A stretch of DNA of 64,000 bases. Source: Linepithema humile (Eukaryota > Arthropoda > Insecta > Hymenoptera > Formicidae). The notes beneath the pieces are model-generated. The model saw only the letters and a list, made by a program, of their open reading frames with translations, was not told where the DNA came from and did not search any database. The position numbers and the translations under genes are program-made. How positions within the stretch are numbered: the stretch's first letter is position 1; each line of letters begins with the position of its first letter. The stretch is from positions 8,852,501 through 8,916,500 of the forward strand of contig NC_090129.1 in assembly GCF_040581485.1 (NCBI RefSeq). Reading direction: 5' to 3'. Positions 1 through 11,842 of this stretch are shown here, piece after piece.

Positions 1-684
1 AAGGATATTACATAATATCCTGATAAGGATATTACATAATTTTTACATTATAATTTATATCTGCCAAATTATTATTTTTTAAATGACAAGTAATTGTAAT
101 TTTTAGTACATCAATTTTAAAAAGGAAGATTTATCAGAAATCCTTAAGATTTAAATGATGCACGGATTAAATTATTCAAAATTATTTATTGTTATTTTTA
201 TTATACAAATTTTTATAATTATTACACATGCAAAACAAAATTAAAAACAGAAATTACAAATTTAAAATAAATACAAAAAAATTTAAGAATTATTTTTTTT
301 TGTTGTTTCATCTATGTTAGTATAATTCTTACGTTAAAAGATGATATTTGCTTTTTGGCTGAAATGCGAAGATTGTAAGTTTATAAAATCTTGGATAAAA
401 GTCCTTTTGGTTAAATTGTTTAGAAGACACTAATAACTGTTAACTATAGCTAATAACTGTTGCGAGAAACTGGGAATTAAACTGGGAATTTACAGAGAAA
501 CAAACAGAAACTAAACGTTTAGATACCTCTTCCGAAAGTATACTAAAATCTTTCATATCGCGCTTCTCTATATATCCTCTTATCCCTACTCAATAGCAAA
601 TTATAAAATATTTATAGGTAAGCCTTGAATTAGTTGCAGGCATTTTATGAGATACCCATACAGGCATTTTATGGGTATACTCAT

Positions 685-808
685 ACAGCACAAAATATCC
701 TACATATTCTTAGGACATCTTGGGGAGATCTCGATGTTTTTAGAACATCCTTGGGACACCGAAATATCCTCGATGTCCTGAGAATGTCTTGAGGATGTTT
801 TGTGCTGT
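685..808. mobile_element. Small inverted-repeat element (MITE), family 2
   Basis: A 124-bp element with terminal inverted repeats beginning ACAGCACAAAA at both ends. The interior is rich in motifs such as GATGTCC and its complement and is itself partly palindromic. No coding capacity. A clear target duplication was not found, so the superfamily is unassigned. It lies in the most diverged part of the 2.5-kb duplication. Confidence 0.65.
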
Positions 809-1641
809 GTGATGGGTGTGTATTTAAAGCTGTTACAAATGCCTAAAAAAAAGAAGATAAAAGAAAGATTATACTTTTCTGGCCATTACGCAATTAAACG
901 GAATTTTACAAGTAGATAGCATTGAGTCAGATAGAGGTAGGTCAGGGTCGCAGATCAATCGATAAGTTTTTGCATTTAAACATTTTTAAAATTTTTAAAT
1001 AACAGCACACTACGCTGGAGCGTATATTGCGTAATTGCCTAGTAACGCCTCTGTATATATCTTATAAATAGTTTGATACATTTTAATTCGTTTCTATTGC
1101 ATACGCAAAATATATTTGTCTCGTATTTCATTAAAATTGCAAATAATTTTAAAACTTTATATATGAAATAAATTTTTTTAGATAAAATTTACTGTATTAC
1201 TCTATTAGAAGTTAAAAAATTAAAAAAAAAAAAAAATGAATATACACTTCTATTTAAAAAGTGGAATTGAATCTAAACAAGATTCAAGAAAAAATAGGAA
1301 ATCTGCATAAAATCTTTTAGCGAATGTTTATTTCTATAATTTTTTATGTGAATATTGATTTTGAATAGATGTAATTACAACGCAAAATTTCTAGACACAA
1401 ATAAAATAATGTATTTTTAATACCTAATTAATTGTTACAAATAATTTTTTGTTATTTTTATTATTCAAAGAACCCTGCGCGATATCTAATATTTAAAAAA
1501 TTATTACAAGGTACCTGACAATTATTACAATTATTACAAGGATTTACGGCCCAAAAGGTTGCAATCTCAATAGATGGTCAATAGCCATTGGCCATTATTT
1601 AATGTTTTTATATGATTGAACAATTCTGTGTGTGAACTTAA

Positions 1642-1790
1642 TAGCGTTTTCGATTATACAGGATTTGAACGACCCAGGGTTGGTTAATGACGTCATTGCA
1701 ACCTCTCCACCAATGAAAGACTTGCATTTATAGTAAAATAGTGATTGATCAACCCTGGGTCGTTCAAATCCTGTATAATCGAAAACGCTA
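1642..1790. mobile_element. 149-bp Harbinger-like MITE, copy 1
   Basis: Terminal inverted repeats of about 40 bp begin TAGCGTTTTCGATTATACAG and are nearly perfect. TAA stands directly before the left end (1639-1641) and after the right end (1791-1793). The same TAA flanks occur around the copy at 10449, in unrelated sequence. A 3-bp TAA duplication is typical of PIF/Harbinger elements. No coding capacity, so it is non-autonomous. Confidence 0.8.
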
Positions 1791-2590
1791 TAAGTGTGCC
1801 AGTCGATTAAATAACGCACACAGTTCAAGGTATATACTAGTTTATAAATATTTACGATCTAGAATAAAAATAACTTGGGCTGTTGTTTCATTAATTTACA
1901 TACTTGTTGTGTATACTGGTTTTGTGTAATCTACAGGACAATTAAATCTTGACTTTGGTCAAGACTATATTGAAAAATAACTAAAACATATCACTTGCAT
2001 CACTCTTTCTGATAAAATTCTTATCTTTATTCTTATTTTTATTTTAAACAAAATATTTAAATAATAATTTTTACGTTAAAACAAATTTTACTTCAGATTT
2101 CATTATTCAAAGCATTAAAGATAATTGCAATTTACGTTTTACGTACAAGTAAGAAATATGCTACAAAAGTTTTTGTTTCCACCAATAATAATGAAAGAAA
2201 ATCAACAAAATTCTTATTATTTTATATGTAATACACATTTCGCACGTAATGCTGATGCAGAAACGCTAAAAACATTTTTTTTTTTTAATAAATTATATGT
2301 AAATTATATGTAAAATCAAAAGCAAAATAGTTATTGCCATGTTATTTTATAGAGAATATAATTTATATTGTTTAGTAAAAATATATAGAAGCACAAGTTT
2401 GTTTAAATGTAACATTCTTTTTTTTTGTCAAAAGATTAACAGATTTAACTTTATTACTGATTTATCTCAAAATTTAAGTTTAACTAAATTTAATTAATGT
2501 TTATTTGTGTCTGCGTGATAAATTGTATCTACTACAACGACAATATCAAATTTATTGAACTGCATAATTATACTAAAAATTTTAGGTATC

Positions 2591-3240
2591 AAGAGACACG
2601 GTAGTGTCTCGCGCCAAGTTCACGCGCAGCGCAAGACCGACCGTGTATCTTTACGCGAGCCCGAAAGTTGAGACGAGCCGAGATTATCGGATCTCAATAA
2701 CGGCTGGGCCGATTGAGTTGTTGTTAGGCTCAATCGATAGCGCATACCCAAATTACATAAGAAAAGTATGCTTGTTTTTACTGTAGGTGCTGTAGAAAAA
2801 AAGTTATAATAGTCCAAAGTCGAAATGTCTAAAATAGTACGATAAAAATGTCCAGCTAAAATGTCCATGTTCCGATTTCTGACGTTATGTGCGCTGATGG
2901 CGCTGAGAAGCCGCGCGGCGCGCGCTTACGTTGGCATTTGCATTTATTTATCAAGAGACACGGTAGTGTCTCGCGCCAAGTTCACGCGCAGCGCAAGACC
3001 GACCGTGTATCTTTACGCGAGCACATGAGCTGATAGGAGTCGAGATTTTCATATCTCAATAATGCGTGGACCGATCGAATTTATAATAGGCTCAATCGAT
3101 AGAGCACATGCGATTTACATAATAAAAGTATCTTTACTTTTTTTGTACATGCTTTCTAAAAAACTATATTAATTGCCAAAGTTTGCCAAAGTTTGCCAAA
3201 GTTTGCCAAAGTCGAAATATGCCGAAATCTATGTAAGCTT
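2591..3240 (+). repeat. Diverged tandem repeat, two units of about 362 bp
   Basis: Both units open with the same block of about 70 bases (AAGAGACACGGTAGTGTCTC, then a CGCGCAGCGCAAGACCG-type stretch) at 2591 and 2953, then diverge while keeping anchors such as GGCTCAATCGATAG. Unit 2 ends with four tandem copies of TTTGCCAAAG-like decamers near 3178-3212. The opening bases form a short hairpin (GACACggtaGTGTC). No gene seen. Confidence 0.75.
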
Positions 3241-3622
3241 GGTCGTCGTCGTCTGTTCGTCATCCTTCTCTAATATATAAGTTTTTCCTTTGTCAACTAG
3301 AAGCATCAAAATGCGACATGGTTGTCCTTTTCTACATCCCGTGAAATGTCAATTCCCGCATAAGAGCGTCTTTTTTCTTTCCTTTCTTTTATTAAAAGAT
3401 GTCTGTCCTTTTTCAACATGGCGGCGCTCAGACCTGTCAGCTCGCAGCTTTGATGACACTAATCACATTGATATAATTAATATCGGTCGTAAAATGTATA
3501 TGTAACGTGTTGTGGAGACGAATAGAGATAGTGTATATCAAAATAATAGTATTCTTTATAAAAAAATTTTTCTCGTCTTGAAGTGCAGAAGTGTAGCAAC
3601 ACACATGCTGACAACACTCTTA
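3241..3622. other. Unassigned stretch left of the palindrome
   Basis: Mixed-composition DNA with short open frames only. The right flank of the palindrome (5507-5690) contains a short frame starting at 5593 (MSNTWIEADDTLIKKRQWPR, ending at 5690) that I do not recognise. Nothing else supportable. Confidence 0.3.
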
Positions 3623-5506
3623 AAGGGAACGTTCACAAGTGTCCCCTCCCGATTTGATTCTCCTTGAAATATGTTGTAAAACATACAATTTGAGAAGACA
3701 CGTATTTTTTTATAGCGGCCCTAACTCAAATTTAAAGGGTGAAACACCCTTTTGAAAAAAACGAGTTTTTTCTTTGTGTGTAACTATCGCCAAAACCGTA
3801 GGAGATATAAAAAAATGTTTCAAGTAGAAGTTGTATGGCTTGTAATGGGCTTTATAACTGTGTAGTTGGATTTTCAAAAATGTAATTTTTTTTAATTTAC
3901 TCTTACCCCTTGGTATTATTTTTTCGAATTTCAAAATTTTTGTAATGACAAAAGTTGTAGCATTTTTTACGCTAAATTCAACCATATATGATTTTATTAT
4001 GTTCCGAAATCGCATCTTTCAAAAATAAGTCATCAGTATCATATTATATGCGTCGCGCTGCATGACGCATTGTTTATACCGCACTTGTGTTGCGCAATAG
4101 TCGTTAAATAAATATAAAAATGACATGTTATCATATATTTAAGGAAGAAAAGTTAACTAAAATTGTTGCTAAAGCATCCCTTCCACATTACACTCTTATA
4201 GATAATCGCTGCATTTCGTATGCAGCGCGTTGTCATATACAAGTTAGCTATCAGCGCATATTACACTTTGAAGTTTTGCTTGCAGTGACCACGGGAAAAT
4301 AATTTATGAAACGAAAACAGTGAATGAATCAATCTATTCAACATATATCCACCCTGACTCTACTCTCTTGGCCCGACTTGACTGACAATGAATAAAATTC
4401 TGTACATACTCTTTTTCAATAATTTTAATATACTGCGATATATTCTACATACTATTACATTCTATTAAATTATTACGATTTTTTTAAACTATGGTATATA
4501 AAATCTTGAAATATAAAATGTATATTATAAGAGTATAATTATAATATATTGATACAATAAATAAGCTTTTATATATATATAAGCTTATTTATATATATTA
4601 TAATTATACTTATAATATACATTTTATATACCATAGTTTAAAAAAATCGTAGTAATTTAGTGGAATGTAATAGCATGTAGAATCACAGTATATTAAAATT
4701 ATTGAAAAAGAGTAAACTGTACAGAATTTTATATTTTATTTCATTCTCAGTCAAGTCGGGCCAAGAAGGTAGAGTCAGGGTAGATATATGTTGAATAGAT
4801 TGATTCATTCACTGTTTTCGTTTCATAAATTATTTTCCCGTGGTCACTGCAAGCAAAACTTCAAAGTGTAATATGCGCTGATAGCTAACTTGCATATAAC
4901 AACGCGCTGCGCACGAAATGCAGCGATTATCTATAAGAGTGTAATGTGAAAGAGATGCTTTAGCAACAATTTTAGTTAACTTTTCTTTCTCAAATATATA
5001 ATAACATGTCATTTTTATATTTGTTTTGCGACTATGCACAACACAAGTGCGGTATAAACGGTCATGCAGCGCGACGCATATAATGTGATACTGATGACTC
5101 ATTTTTGAAAGATGTGATTTCGAAACATAATAAAATCATATATGGTTGAATTCAGCGTAAAAAATGCTACAACTTTTGTCATTACAAAAATTTTGAAATT
5201 TGAAAAAATAATAACAAGGGGTGGGAGTAAATTAAAAAAAATTTCATTTTTTGAAAATTTAACTACACAGTTATAAAGTCCATTACAAGCCATACAACTT
5301 CTATTTGAAATATTTTTTTATCTCCTACGGTTTTGGCGATAGTTACACACAAAGAAAAAAATCGTTTTTTTTTCAAAGGAGTGTTTGATCCCTTAAATTT
5401 GAGTTAGGGCCGCTATAAAAAAATACGTGTCTCCTCAAATTGTATGTTTTACAACATATTTCAAGGAAAATCAAATCGGGGAGGGGACACTTGTGAACGT
5501 TCCCTT
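3623..5506. mobile_element. 1.9-kb palindromic (long-inverted-repeat) element
   Basis: The left half (3623 to about 4565) and the reverse complement of the right half (about 4575-5506) match over roughly 930 bp with scattered substitutions and small indels. Both ends begin AAGGGAACGTTCACAAGTGT. There is almost no spacer: the centre is a TATA-rich palindrome around 4570 with AAGCTT on each side. Short frames of about 60 residues appear mirror-wise in both arms (4120-4302 and 4830-5102), but they differ by several amino-acid changes and look incidental. No transposase and no clear target duplication were seen. Confidence 0.85.
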
Positions 5507-5934
5507 GTTAGTATTCTGTAGTTAGTGGACAGAAAGTGTACTTTGTGCACATTGGTGGAATCGGCAGGTATGTAATGTTTATAGAGAAGAAATGTCTAAC
5601 ACTTGGATTGAAGCTGACGATACGCTAATTAAAAAAAGACAATGGCCTAGAGGTGCTAAAGATGTTTTTGTCATTCTTACAGAAATTTGATCAAAAGTAA
5701 TCTGTTTTTATATATGAAAAAACGCAATAACTTAGAAATACAAATGGTTTTTTATACCCTTTTTATGATCACTAATAATTTTCTTATAAAACATGTTGTA
5801 AAATATAAAAAAAAATTATTAGGTTTGTATAAATTAAGATTTCTATAATCAAAAAGAGGATTGTCGTATTGAAAATATGACGGGAGTGATGGTGGGATAT
5901 TATTACCATTATTTTTACTAAAAAAAAAGAATCA

Positions 5935-7060
5935 TATTTATTAAAATTATTTTTACTAAAAAAAAGAAATGATATCTCACAAATAAACCTTTTTTTTAAA
6001 AAAGGTAAAAAAAGGGCGCCAAGTACACGCCTTGTTATATTAAAAAAAAGTTTTCCTCATAAAAAAAACCTTTCCAAAAAATTGTTTTTTTTTTTAAAAG
6101 TTTTCCTCATAAAAAACCTTTTCAAAGAACTGTACTTTCAAAAATATATTATATTAAAAAAAAGTTTTTCTCACAAAAAACCTTTCCAAAAAAAGTTGTA
6201 TATATCATAAAAAACTTTTCAAAAAGATTGTATTTCCAAAAATATATTATAAAAAAATCTTTTTAAAAAAATTATATATATTTATTATAAAAAACCTTTC
6301 CAAAAAAATTGTACTTTTAAAAAAAGTTGTATATATTAAATAAAAATTTGCTACATATTCTGTCTATAAAAGAGGTGATATCAGAAAATGACGCCAAGTT
6401 TAAATAAAGAACCTTTCAAAAAAAGTTGCATGTATATCTAATTATTTATTTAAAAATGATATTTATGTTTATATCTAGTTAATTCTTTTTAAGTATACTT
6501 TTTAAAATAATTGCATTTGTATCTAGTTATTTTTTTTATATCTGTATCTAGTTAAATAAAAAAATTTTTCAAATTTAATCAAAATAAAAAAATATTACAA
6601 AATTTCGCAAAAAACTTGGCGCTGCTATAAAATAGCCTTCATTGCTCTATAATATTTTAAGATGTATAATAATATTTTAAGGCTATTTTATAGCAGCGCC
6701 AAGTTTTTTGCAAAATTTTGTAATATTTTTTTATTTTGATTAAATTTGAAAAATTTTTTTATTTAACTAGATACAAATATAAAAAAAATAACTAGATACA
6801 AATGCAATTATTTTAAAAAGTATACTTAAAAAGAATTAACTAGATATAAACATAAATATCATTTTTAAATAAATAATTAGATATACATGCAACTTTTTTT
6901 GAAAGGTTCTTTATTTAAACTTGGCGTCATTTTCTGATATCACCTCTTTTATAGACAGAATATGTAGCAAATTTTTATTTAATATATACAACTTTTTTTA
7001 AAAGTACAATTTTTTTGGAAAGGTTTTTTATAATAAATATATATAATTTTTTTAATAAGG
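5935..7060. mobile_element. Foldback-like element, compact copy A
   Basis: Inverted arms at about 6260-6643 and 6679-7056 meet around a short loop near 6660. The inner stem reads GGCGCTGCTATAAAATAGCC and its complement. Each arm carries the family landmarks AGAGGTGATATCAGAAAATGACG and (A)CTAGATAC repeats. The left side continues outward to about 5935 with repeated AAAAAGTTGTATAT and CCTTTCCAAAAA blocks that the right side lacks. No open frame. It shares its arm sequence with the elements at 10733 and 13755. Confidence 0.8.
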
Positions 7061-9123
7061 ATTACATAAAAAGTAACACGCAAAAGTTATTGGTTAATTT
7101 GCATAGTATAATGAACTAAAGAAGAAAACATACGTGACAAAGCAAAACTATAATTCGTTATTATAAAATCTCTCGAGTCGTAAAATATTCGATAATATAA
7201 TGAATTTTCTTGAATCATGAAATAATATTCTCCGGATAATGAATCTAAATTTATGCTCTTTTGATAACGTCACATCTTCGTGGTCTGGGCTAGCTTTTAT
7301 AACTTTACACCTAGTTAGATGAGAAACGCTCACGTACTTCACCCAAGGATATACGCGGCACCGCGTTTATAACACGGATGGCCACCTATTCTCAGGGGAT
7401 ATACTTAACAACAAAGAAATTGTTCAGCCACAATATTAAGATTGATAACGCGTGAGCGGGAAAAGTGTAATTTTTTTGCATCAGAAACTATGAAAGTCCT
7501 TTGGTAGGTGCGTCATGTGATAAAAGTGACTAATGTATCTTTTGTGGCTCCGTACGTATTGTTATTATATTATACTATATTTTTCTTTTTTTTCTATCAT
7601 TTGGAAATAATACTTATATATTGGCTTCGATAAAAGTAATATTTTTTATATTTTTTCTTTCGATATCTTTTTAACAACTTTTAATGTTATTTTTTTTAGA
7701 AAACCACTTTTCAAAGAGAAAATGAATGTTTGAACTATTCTTGCCGAAATAAACGTGGGTCTTAGGTATAATTTTTTTTTTCGATAAATGATTTTATATC
7801 CGGAATTTTTTAACGGTGCAATAAAATATTAATAAAAATGAGTCAGGAAACTTCTTAAGAAAAATTTTTCTTACTTGTGTAATTTTAATCCACTCAAAAA
7901 TCACCGTAAATCGATATTAAATTCATACAGACATTTACTAAACGGAAATAACTTGTATAAAATCTATGTTAAAATAAGTATTAATAAAAAATCTCATAAC
8001 TACCGCAGAGAAATGTTTTCTGTTGGTCGAGATTTAAGTGGAGTAATCACTGTTAATGTAAACTGTAACTAATGAATATCATGATGCTTCATGAGTAATG
8101 TGATGACTTTTAATAATTTACTTCATTTCCTTTTTCAAAATTTAAGACTAACTGTCTAATGCACATCTACTCTACATATATTTAGCAACAGGGCAAATAT
8201 ATTTTTAAGCAATAAATTTAAATGATATATTTATATGAACGCCGCGACGTAAGAATCAAGCTCATGGAAATCGGAGTAAATAGGAATAAATTATTCGTGT
8301 GTACACATAATGTTTCATTGATGTGTGAATATTTTTAAGAGACGTGAAAAATCTTTAAGCCTGAAGAATTAGTCCAATTTTGTTGAACAGCAACATTCTT
8401 GGTATCCTTGCGGACTCCAATAGCTATTTTGAAAATATAACTTAATATAACAACATTTTCTATGAAAATTCGGACTATATGCGGAGAATTTGTCGCGACA
8501 CATCGTGAGAGACAAAAGCGCGATTGCTGTCATACAAAGGGGTTGAAAAGTGGCCGCAGCCAGCAGTATGATAGCAAAACAATAGCCTTGTAAGCCCCAA
8601 TCGTATCGACTTACCTGTCGTCTGCAAGTTTTGATTTGGAAGCTTGCAACGGATTACTTTCCTCATCGGAACGATGCGGAACGGATGGAAAAACTTGATT
8701 TCTTCACGTCGACAATTATTTTTCGTAGTCGTAACAGACGGATAGATCGACTCACAGTTGGATCACAACTACTGACGACGACGAAGAGACTGAGATCGGT
8801 ACCACGCGACGAGAGTTAAATATTATTCAAGGAGAGATTGTAGGCGCTACCGATGGCAGCACCGCGCGATAGCTTGACGAATCGGCAGAGCCGACGAGGC
8901 TCATGTGACTCATCTGCTCATGTGCAACCTCCTGCCGAAGTCGTGCAATGATACTCGTGGACTCATTTTTCTTAATATTGATAATTACTATTTATCACGA
9001 TTCTTAAATAAAAATTATCATTTAAATATGTATTATTATTATACATTATTGCCATCTATTTAAAAATGGATTAACTATTAATTATCGAAACCATAATTTA
9101 ATAAGCGATACGTGATTTAATTA
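7061..9123. other. Mostly AT-rich DNA without a recognised gene
   Basis: Apart from a possible orphan first exon near 8615 (listed separately), only short frames without family resemblance are present. A more GC-balanced patch occupies about 8470-8950. Confidence 0.4.
8615..8666 (-). other. Possible orphan first coding exon
   Basis: Read on the minus strand, an ATG at 8666 opens a frame of 17 codons (MRKVIRCKLPNQNLQTT) that ends at a good donor (ACAG followed by gtaagt, exon end at 8615). The upstream minus-strand sequence (8667-8820) is pyrimidine- and CpG-richer, like a 5' untranslated region. No downstream exon was found below 8600, and the protein is not recognised. It may be the remnant of a gene disrupted by the repeat cluster, or chance. 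Confidence 0.2.
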
Positions 9124-10024
9124 CTAGGTGCGCAATTAAGTTTCCGGGTTTTTTTTTATCAATGCAAAATGGAAAATTTCAAGAGAAATACAAAAAACGG
9201 TTTATTCAAAGTATCGTCCCTCGCTAGCTACACATTTTTGCCATCTCTCTGGCAATACATGAATACCGCGACGATAAAACGACGCGTCTTTGCATCGAAA
9301 CCATTTATCCAATCAGTTTTGCACTTCTTCGAAATTGGCCAAGTGTAGCCCAGCTAAGCCATGTGCCATCGACCGGAACAAGTGATAATTGGAAGGGGCC
9401 AGGTCTGGTGAATACAGCGGGTGCGGTAGCAGATCCCATTTCAGCGTTTTGATGGTGTCCTGGACGATGGAAGTGCGATGGCACGGAACGTTGTCGTGCT
9501 GCAATATCACTCGTTCGTGTCTCGTGTCCCATTCTGGCCGTTTTTCGAGCAATGCATGGTTCAAATTTATCAGTTGTTGTTGTCTTGTGTTTGCGTATCA
9601 TTTTCATCCAATAACGCTTGCAGATCGGCGTCCTCAAATGTTTTTGGTCTTCCGGAGCGCTCCTTGTCCTCAGTGTCGAAATCGCCATTTCTAAAGCGTT
9701 TAAACCAATCTTCACAAGTAGTTTTCGATTGTGCATGTTCGCCGTAGGCTTTCTCAAGCAAACGGCGTGCTTCAGCTGCATTTTCTTTCAAGTTGAAGCA
9801 GAAAAGCAAAGCTTCCCGCAAATGCTGTTTATTTGGCACAAAACTCGACATCTTTATTGTTAGAAAAAATATTTTTGCGTTGCAATATGTGTTGGTATTA
9901 TGACTGGTTATTGTTGACAGATGTCCAAGTTAATAAAAAAACACAACTTTAGACATGTATATCGACTACATGTATCGTTAGCGCCATTCATGTGTGAAAC
10001 CCGGAAACTTAGTTGCGCACCTAG
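9124..10024 (-). mobile_element. mariner element, internally deleted
   Basis: Terminal inverted repeats of about 28 bp begin CTAGGTGCGCAA and match at 27 of 28 positions. TA stands outside both ends (9122-9123, 10025-10026). A shorter reading with the element at 9127-10021 and TA immediately outside is equally possible. At about 0.9 kb it is shorter than an intact mariner (about 1.3 kb), because the middle of the transposase is missing. The transposase reads on the minus strand. Confidence 0.92.
9202..9851 (-). pseudogene. mariner transposase pseudogene
   Basis: The N-terminal part (start at 9851, about 90 residues, with the helix-turn-helix region and the WFKRFRNGDFDTEDKERSGR block) is typical of mariner transposase, closest in feel to the mauritiana group. 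It stops near the motif TQTQ. The frame then shifts and resumes at the C-terminal part with NHALLEKRPEW, the second catalytic Asp in HDNVPCH and the YSPDLAPS block. About 120-130 residues are missing, including the region with the first catalytic Asp. The third Asp is replaced by Asn (APSNYH), and a TGA interrupts the frame after EEVQN. Three independent defects make it inactive. Confidence 0.9.
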
Positions 10025-10448
10025 TAACTAATTATCTAGTTAATATTAAAGAAATATTTCCTATTATTTATGGAAGACACTGTCTTCCAATTTTTTATTT
10101 GATTAATTAGTTTTGTTTGTAACTTTCTTGAGACACGTCCGTTTGACTTAAAGCGCACCGCATTTTATTATATAACATAATGTTTAACTATTCATTACTC
10201 GTTTTGATTCTGCGATGAACTATTTTTCTTGCCAGGACGACGACGACAAATGCAGAGTAAAAAAACAAAAAAAAAACACCGGTCTTCCTATTGATTATTT
10301 TATTAGCACATTGATCCTCAAAAAATCCTGCTTACTTATTTTAGACAAAAGAATGACTATAATAATTTGCTTGAGCAAATTGATTATTGACGATTTTATT
10401 AGTAGTGGCGATTTTTGGTAATTTTTGAAAATAAAATTGAAATACTAA

Positions 10449-10597
10449 TAGCGTTTTCGATTATACAGGATTTGAACAACCCAGGGTTGGTTAATGACGT
10501 CATTGCAACCTCTCCACCAATGAAAGACTTGCATTTATAGTAAAATAGTGATTGATCAACCCTGGGTCGTTCAAATCCTGTATAATCGAAAACGCTA
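10449..10597. mobile_element. 149-bp Harbinger-like MITE, copy 2
   Basis: Same length and termini as 1642-1790, but in unrelated flanking DNA, with TAA on both sides (10446-10448 and 10598-10600). This independent insertion defines the element ends. It differs by a G-to-A change in the left terminal repeat. Confidence 0.82.
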
Positions 10598-10732
10598 TAA
10601 TTCGCGGAAGTGCGCAGACGGTAAAAAATTATAAACAGGTCTTTGCATTTTGACGACATTGGACATCTCTTATCGTAAACTCGCGTGATAAGGATATTAC
10701 ATAATTTCTACATTAATATTTATATCAGATTG

Positions 10733-11218
10733 TTGCTTTGAAACGAAAAAGTTACGAAACGAAAAATTAACTAGATAGATATAAACACAAATATCATTTT
10801 TAAATTTAAATAATTAGATATAGAAGCAAAAGTAACTAGATACAGATGCAATTATTTTAAAATGTATACTTAAAAAAAAATTAACTAATTGTAGATATGA
10901 ATATAATTTTTAAATAAATAACTAGATAAAGATGCAAAAATAACTAAATACAATCTTATCGATGCTTATTGGTTAAAAAGCTGTAAGCGCAATAAGCGCA
11001 ATAAATATAATCCTTTTTCGTAATATATATATATATACATACAAGTTTTTCTGAAAGGTTTTTTTATTTAAACTTGGCGTCATTTTCTGATGATATCACC
11101 TCTTTTATAGGCAGAATATATAGCGAATTTTTATTTGGTATATACAACTTTTTTAAAGATATATACATACAAGTTTTTTTGAAAGATTTTTTATTTATAG
11201 CTTCTACACAAATTTTTA
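10733..11218. mobile_element. Solitary foldback arm (fragment C)
   Basis: Matches the right arm of the element at 13755-16562 (about 16005-16440), including the CTAGATA-type repeats, the CTTATCGATGCTTATTGG block, AAGCGCAATAAGCGCAATAA and the TATCACCTCTTTTATAGGCA landmark. No inverted partner is adjacent. It interrupts the left flank of duplication copy 2. Confidence 0.8.
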
Positions 11219-11842
11219 ATGCCAAATTATTATTTTTTAAATGACAAGTAATTGTAATTTTTAGTACATCAATTTTAAAAAGGAAGATTTATCAGAAATC
11301 CTTAAGATTTAAATGATGCACGGATTAAATTATTCAAAATTATTTATTGTTATTTTTATTATACAAATTTTTATAATTATTACACATGCAAAACAAAATT
11401 AAAAACAGAAATTACAAATTTAAAATAAATACAAAAAAATTTAAGAATTATTTTTTTTTGTTGTTTCATCTATGTTAGTATAATTCTTACGTTAAAAGAT
11501 GATATTTGCTTTTTGGCTGAAATGCGAAGATTGTAAGTTTATAAAATCTTGGATAAAAGTCCTTTTGGTTAAATTGTTTAGAAGACACTAATAACTGTTA
11601 ACTATAGCTAATAACTGTTGCGAGAAACTGGGAATTAAACTGGGAATTTACAGAGAAACCAACAGAAACTAAACGTTTAGATACCTCTTCCGAAAGTATA
11701 CTAAAATCTTTCATATCGCGCTTCTCTATATATCCTCTTATCCCTACTCAATAGCAAATTATAAAATATTTATAGGTAAGCCTTGAATTAGTTGCAGGCA
11801 TTTTATGAGATACCCATACAGGCATTTTATGGGTATACTCAT

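Larger units (their letters stand above)
62..2590 (+). repeat. Direct 2.5-kb duplication, copy 1
   Basis: This AT-rich block recurs at 11220-13750 in the same orientation, offset by about 11.16 kb. From about 1030 to 2590 the two copies differ by only a couple of bases and a one-base homopolymer change. From about 750 to 1020 differences are clustered. A short flank at 24-60 also recurs at 10688-10730, so in copy 2 the flank and the body are separated by a foldback arm. It carries two nested small inverted-repeat elements. No coding region is supported. Confidence 0.93.

Noticed and set aside
1741..1929. Short frames overlapping the Harbinger-like MITE
   Set aside because: Produced by the inverted repeat itself and repeated wherever the MITE occurs.
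4120..5102. Mirror-image 60-90 residue frames in the two arms of the palindrome
   Set aside because: They are the same sequence read from each arm and differ by several amino-acid changes with no sign of selection; they lack a recognisable domain.
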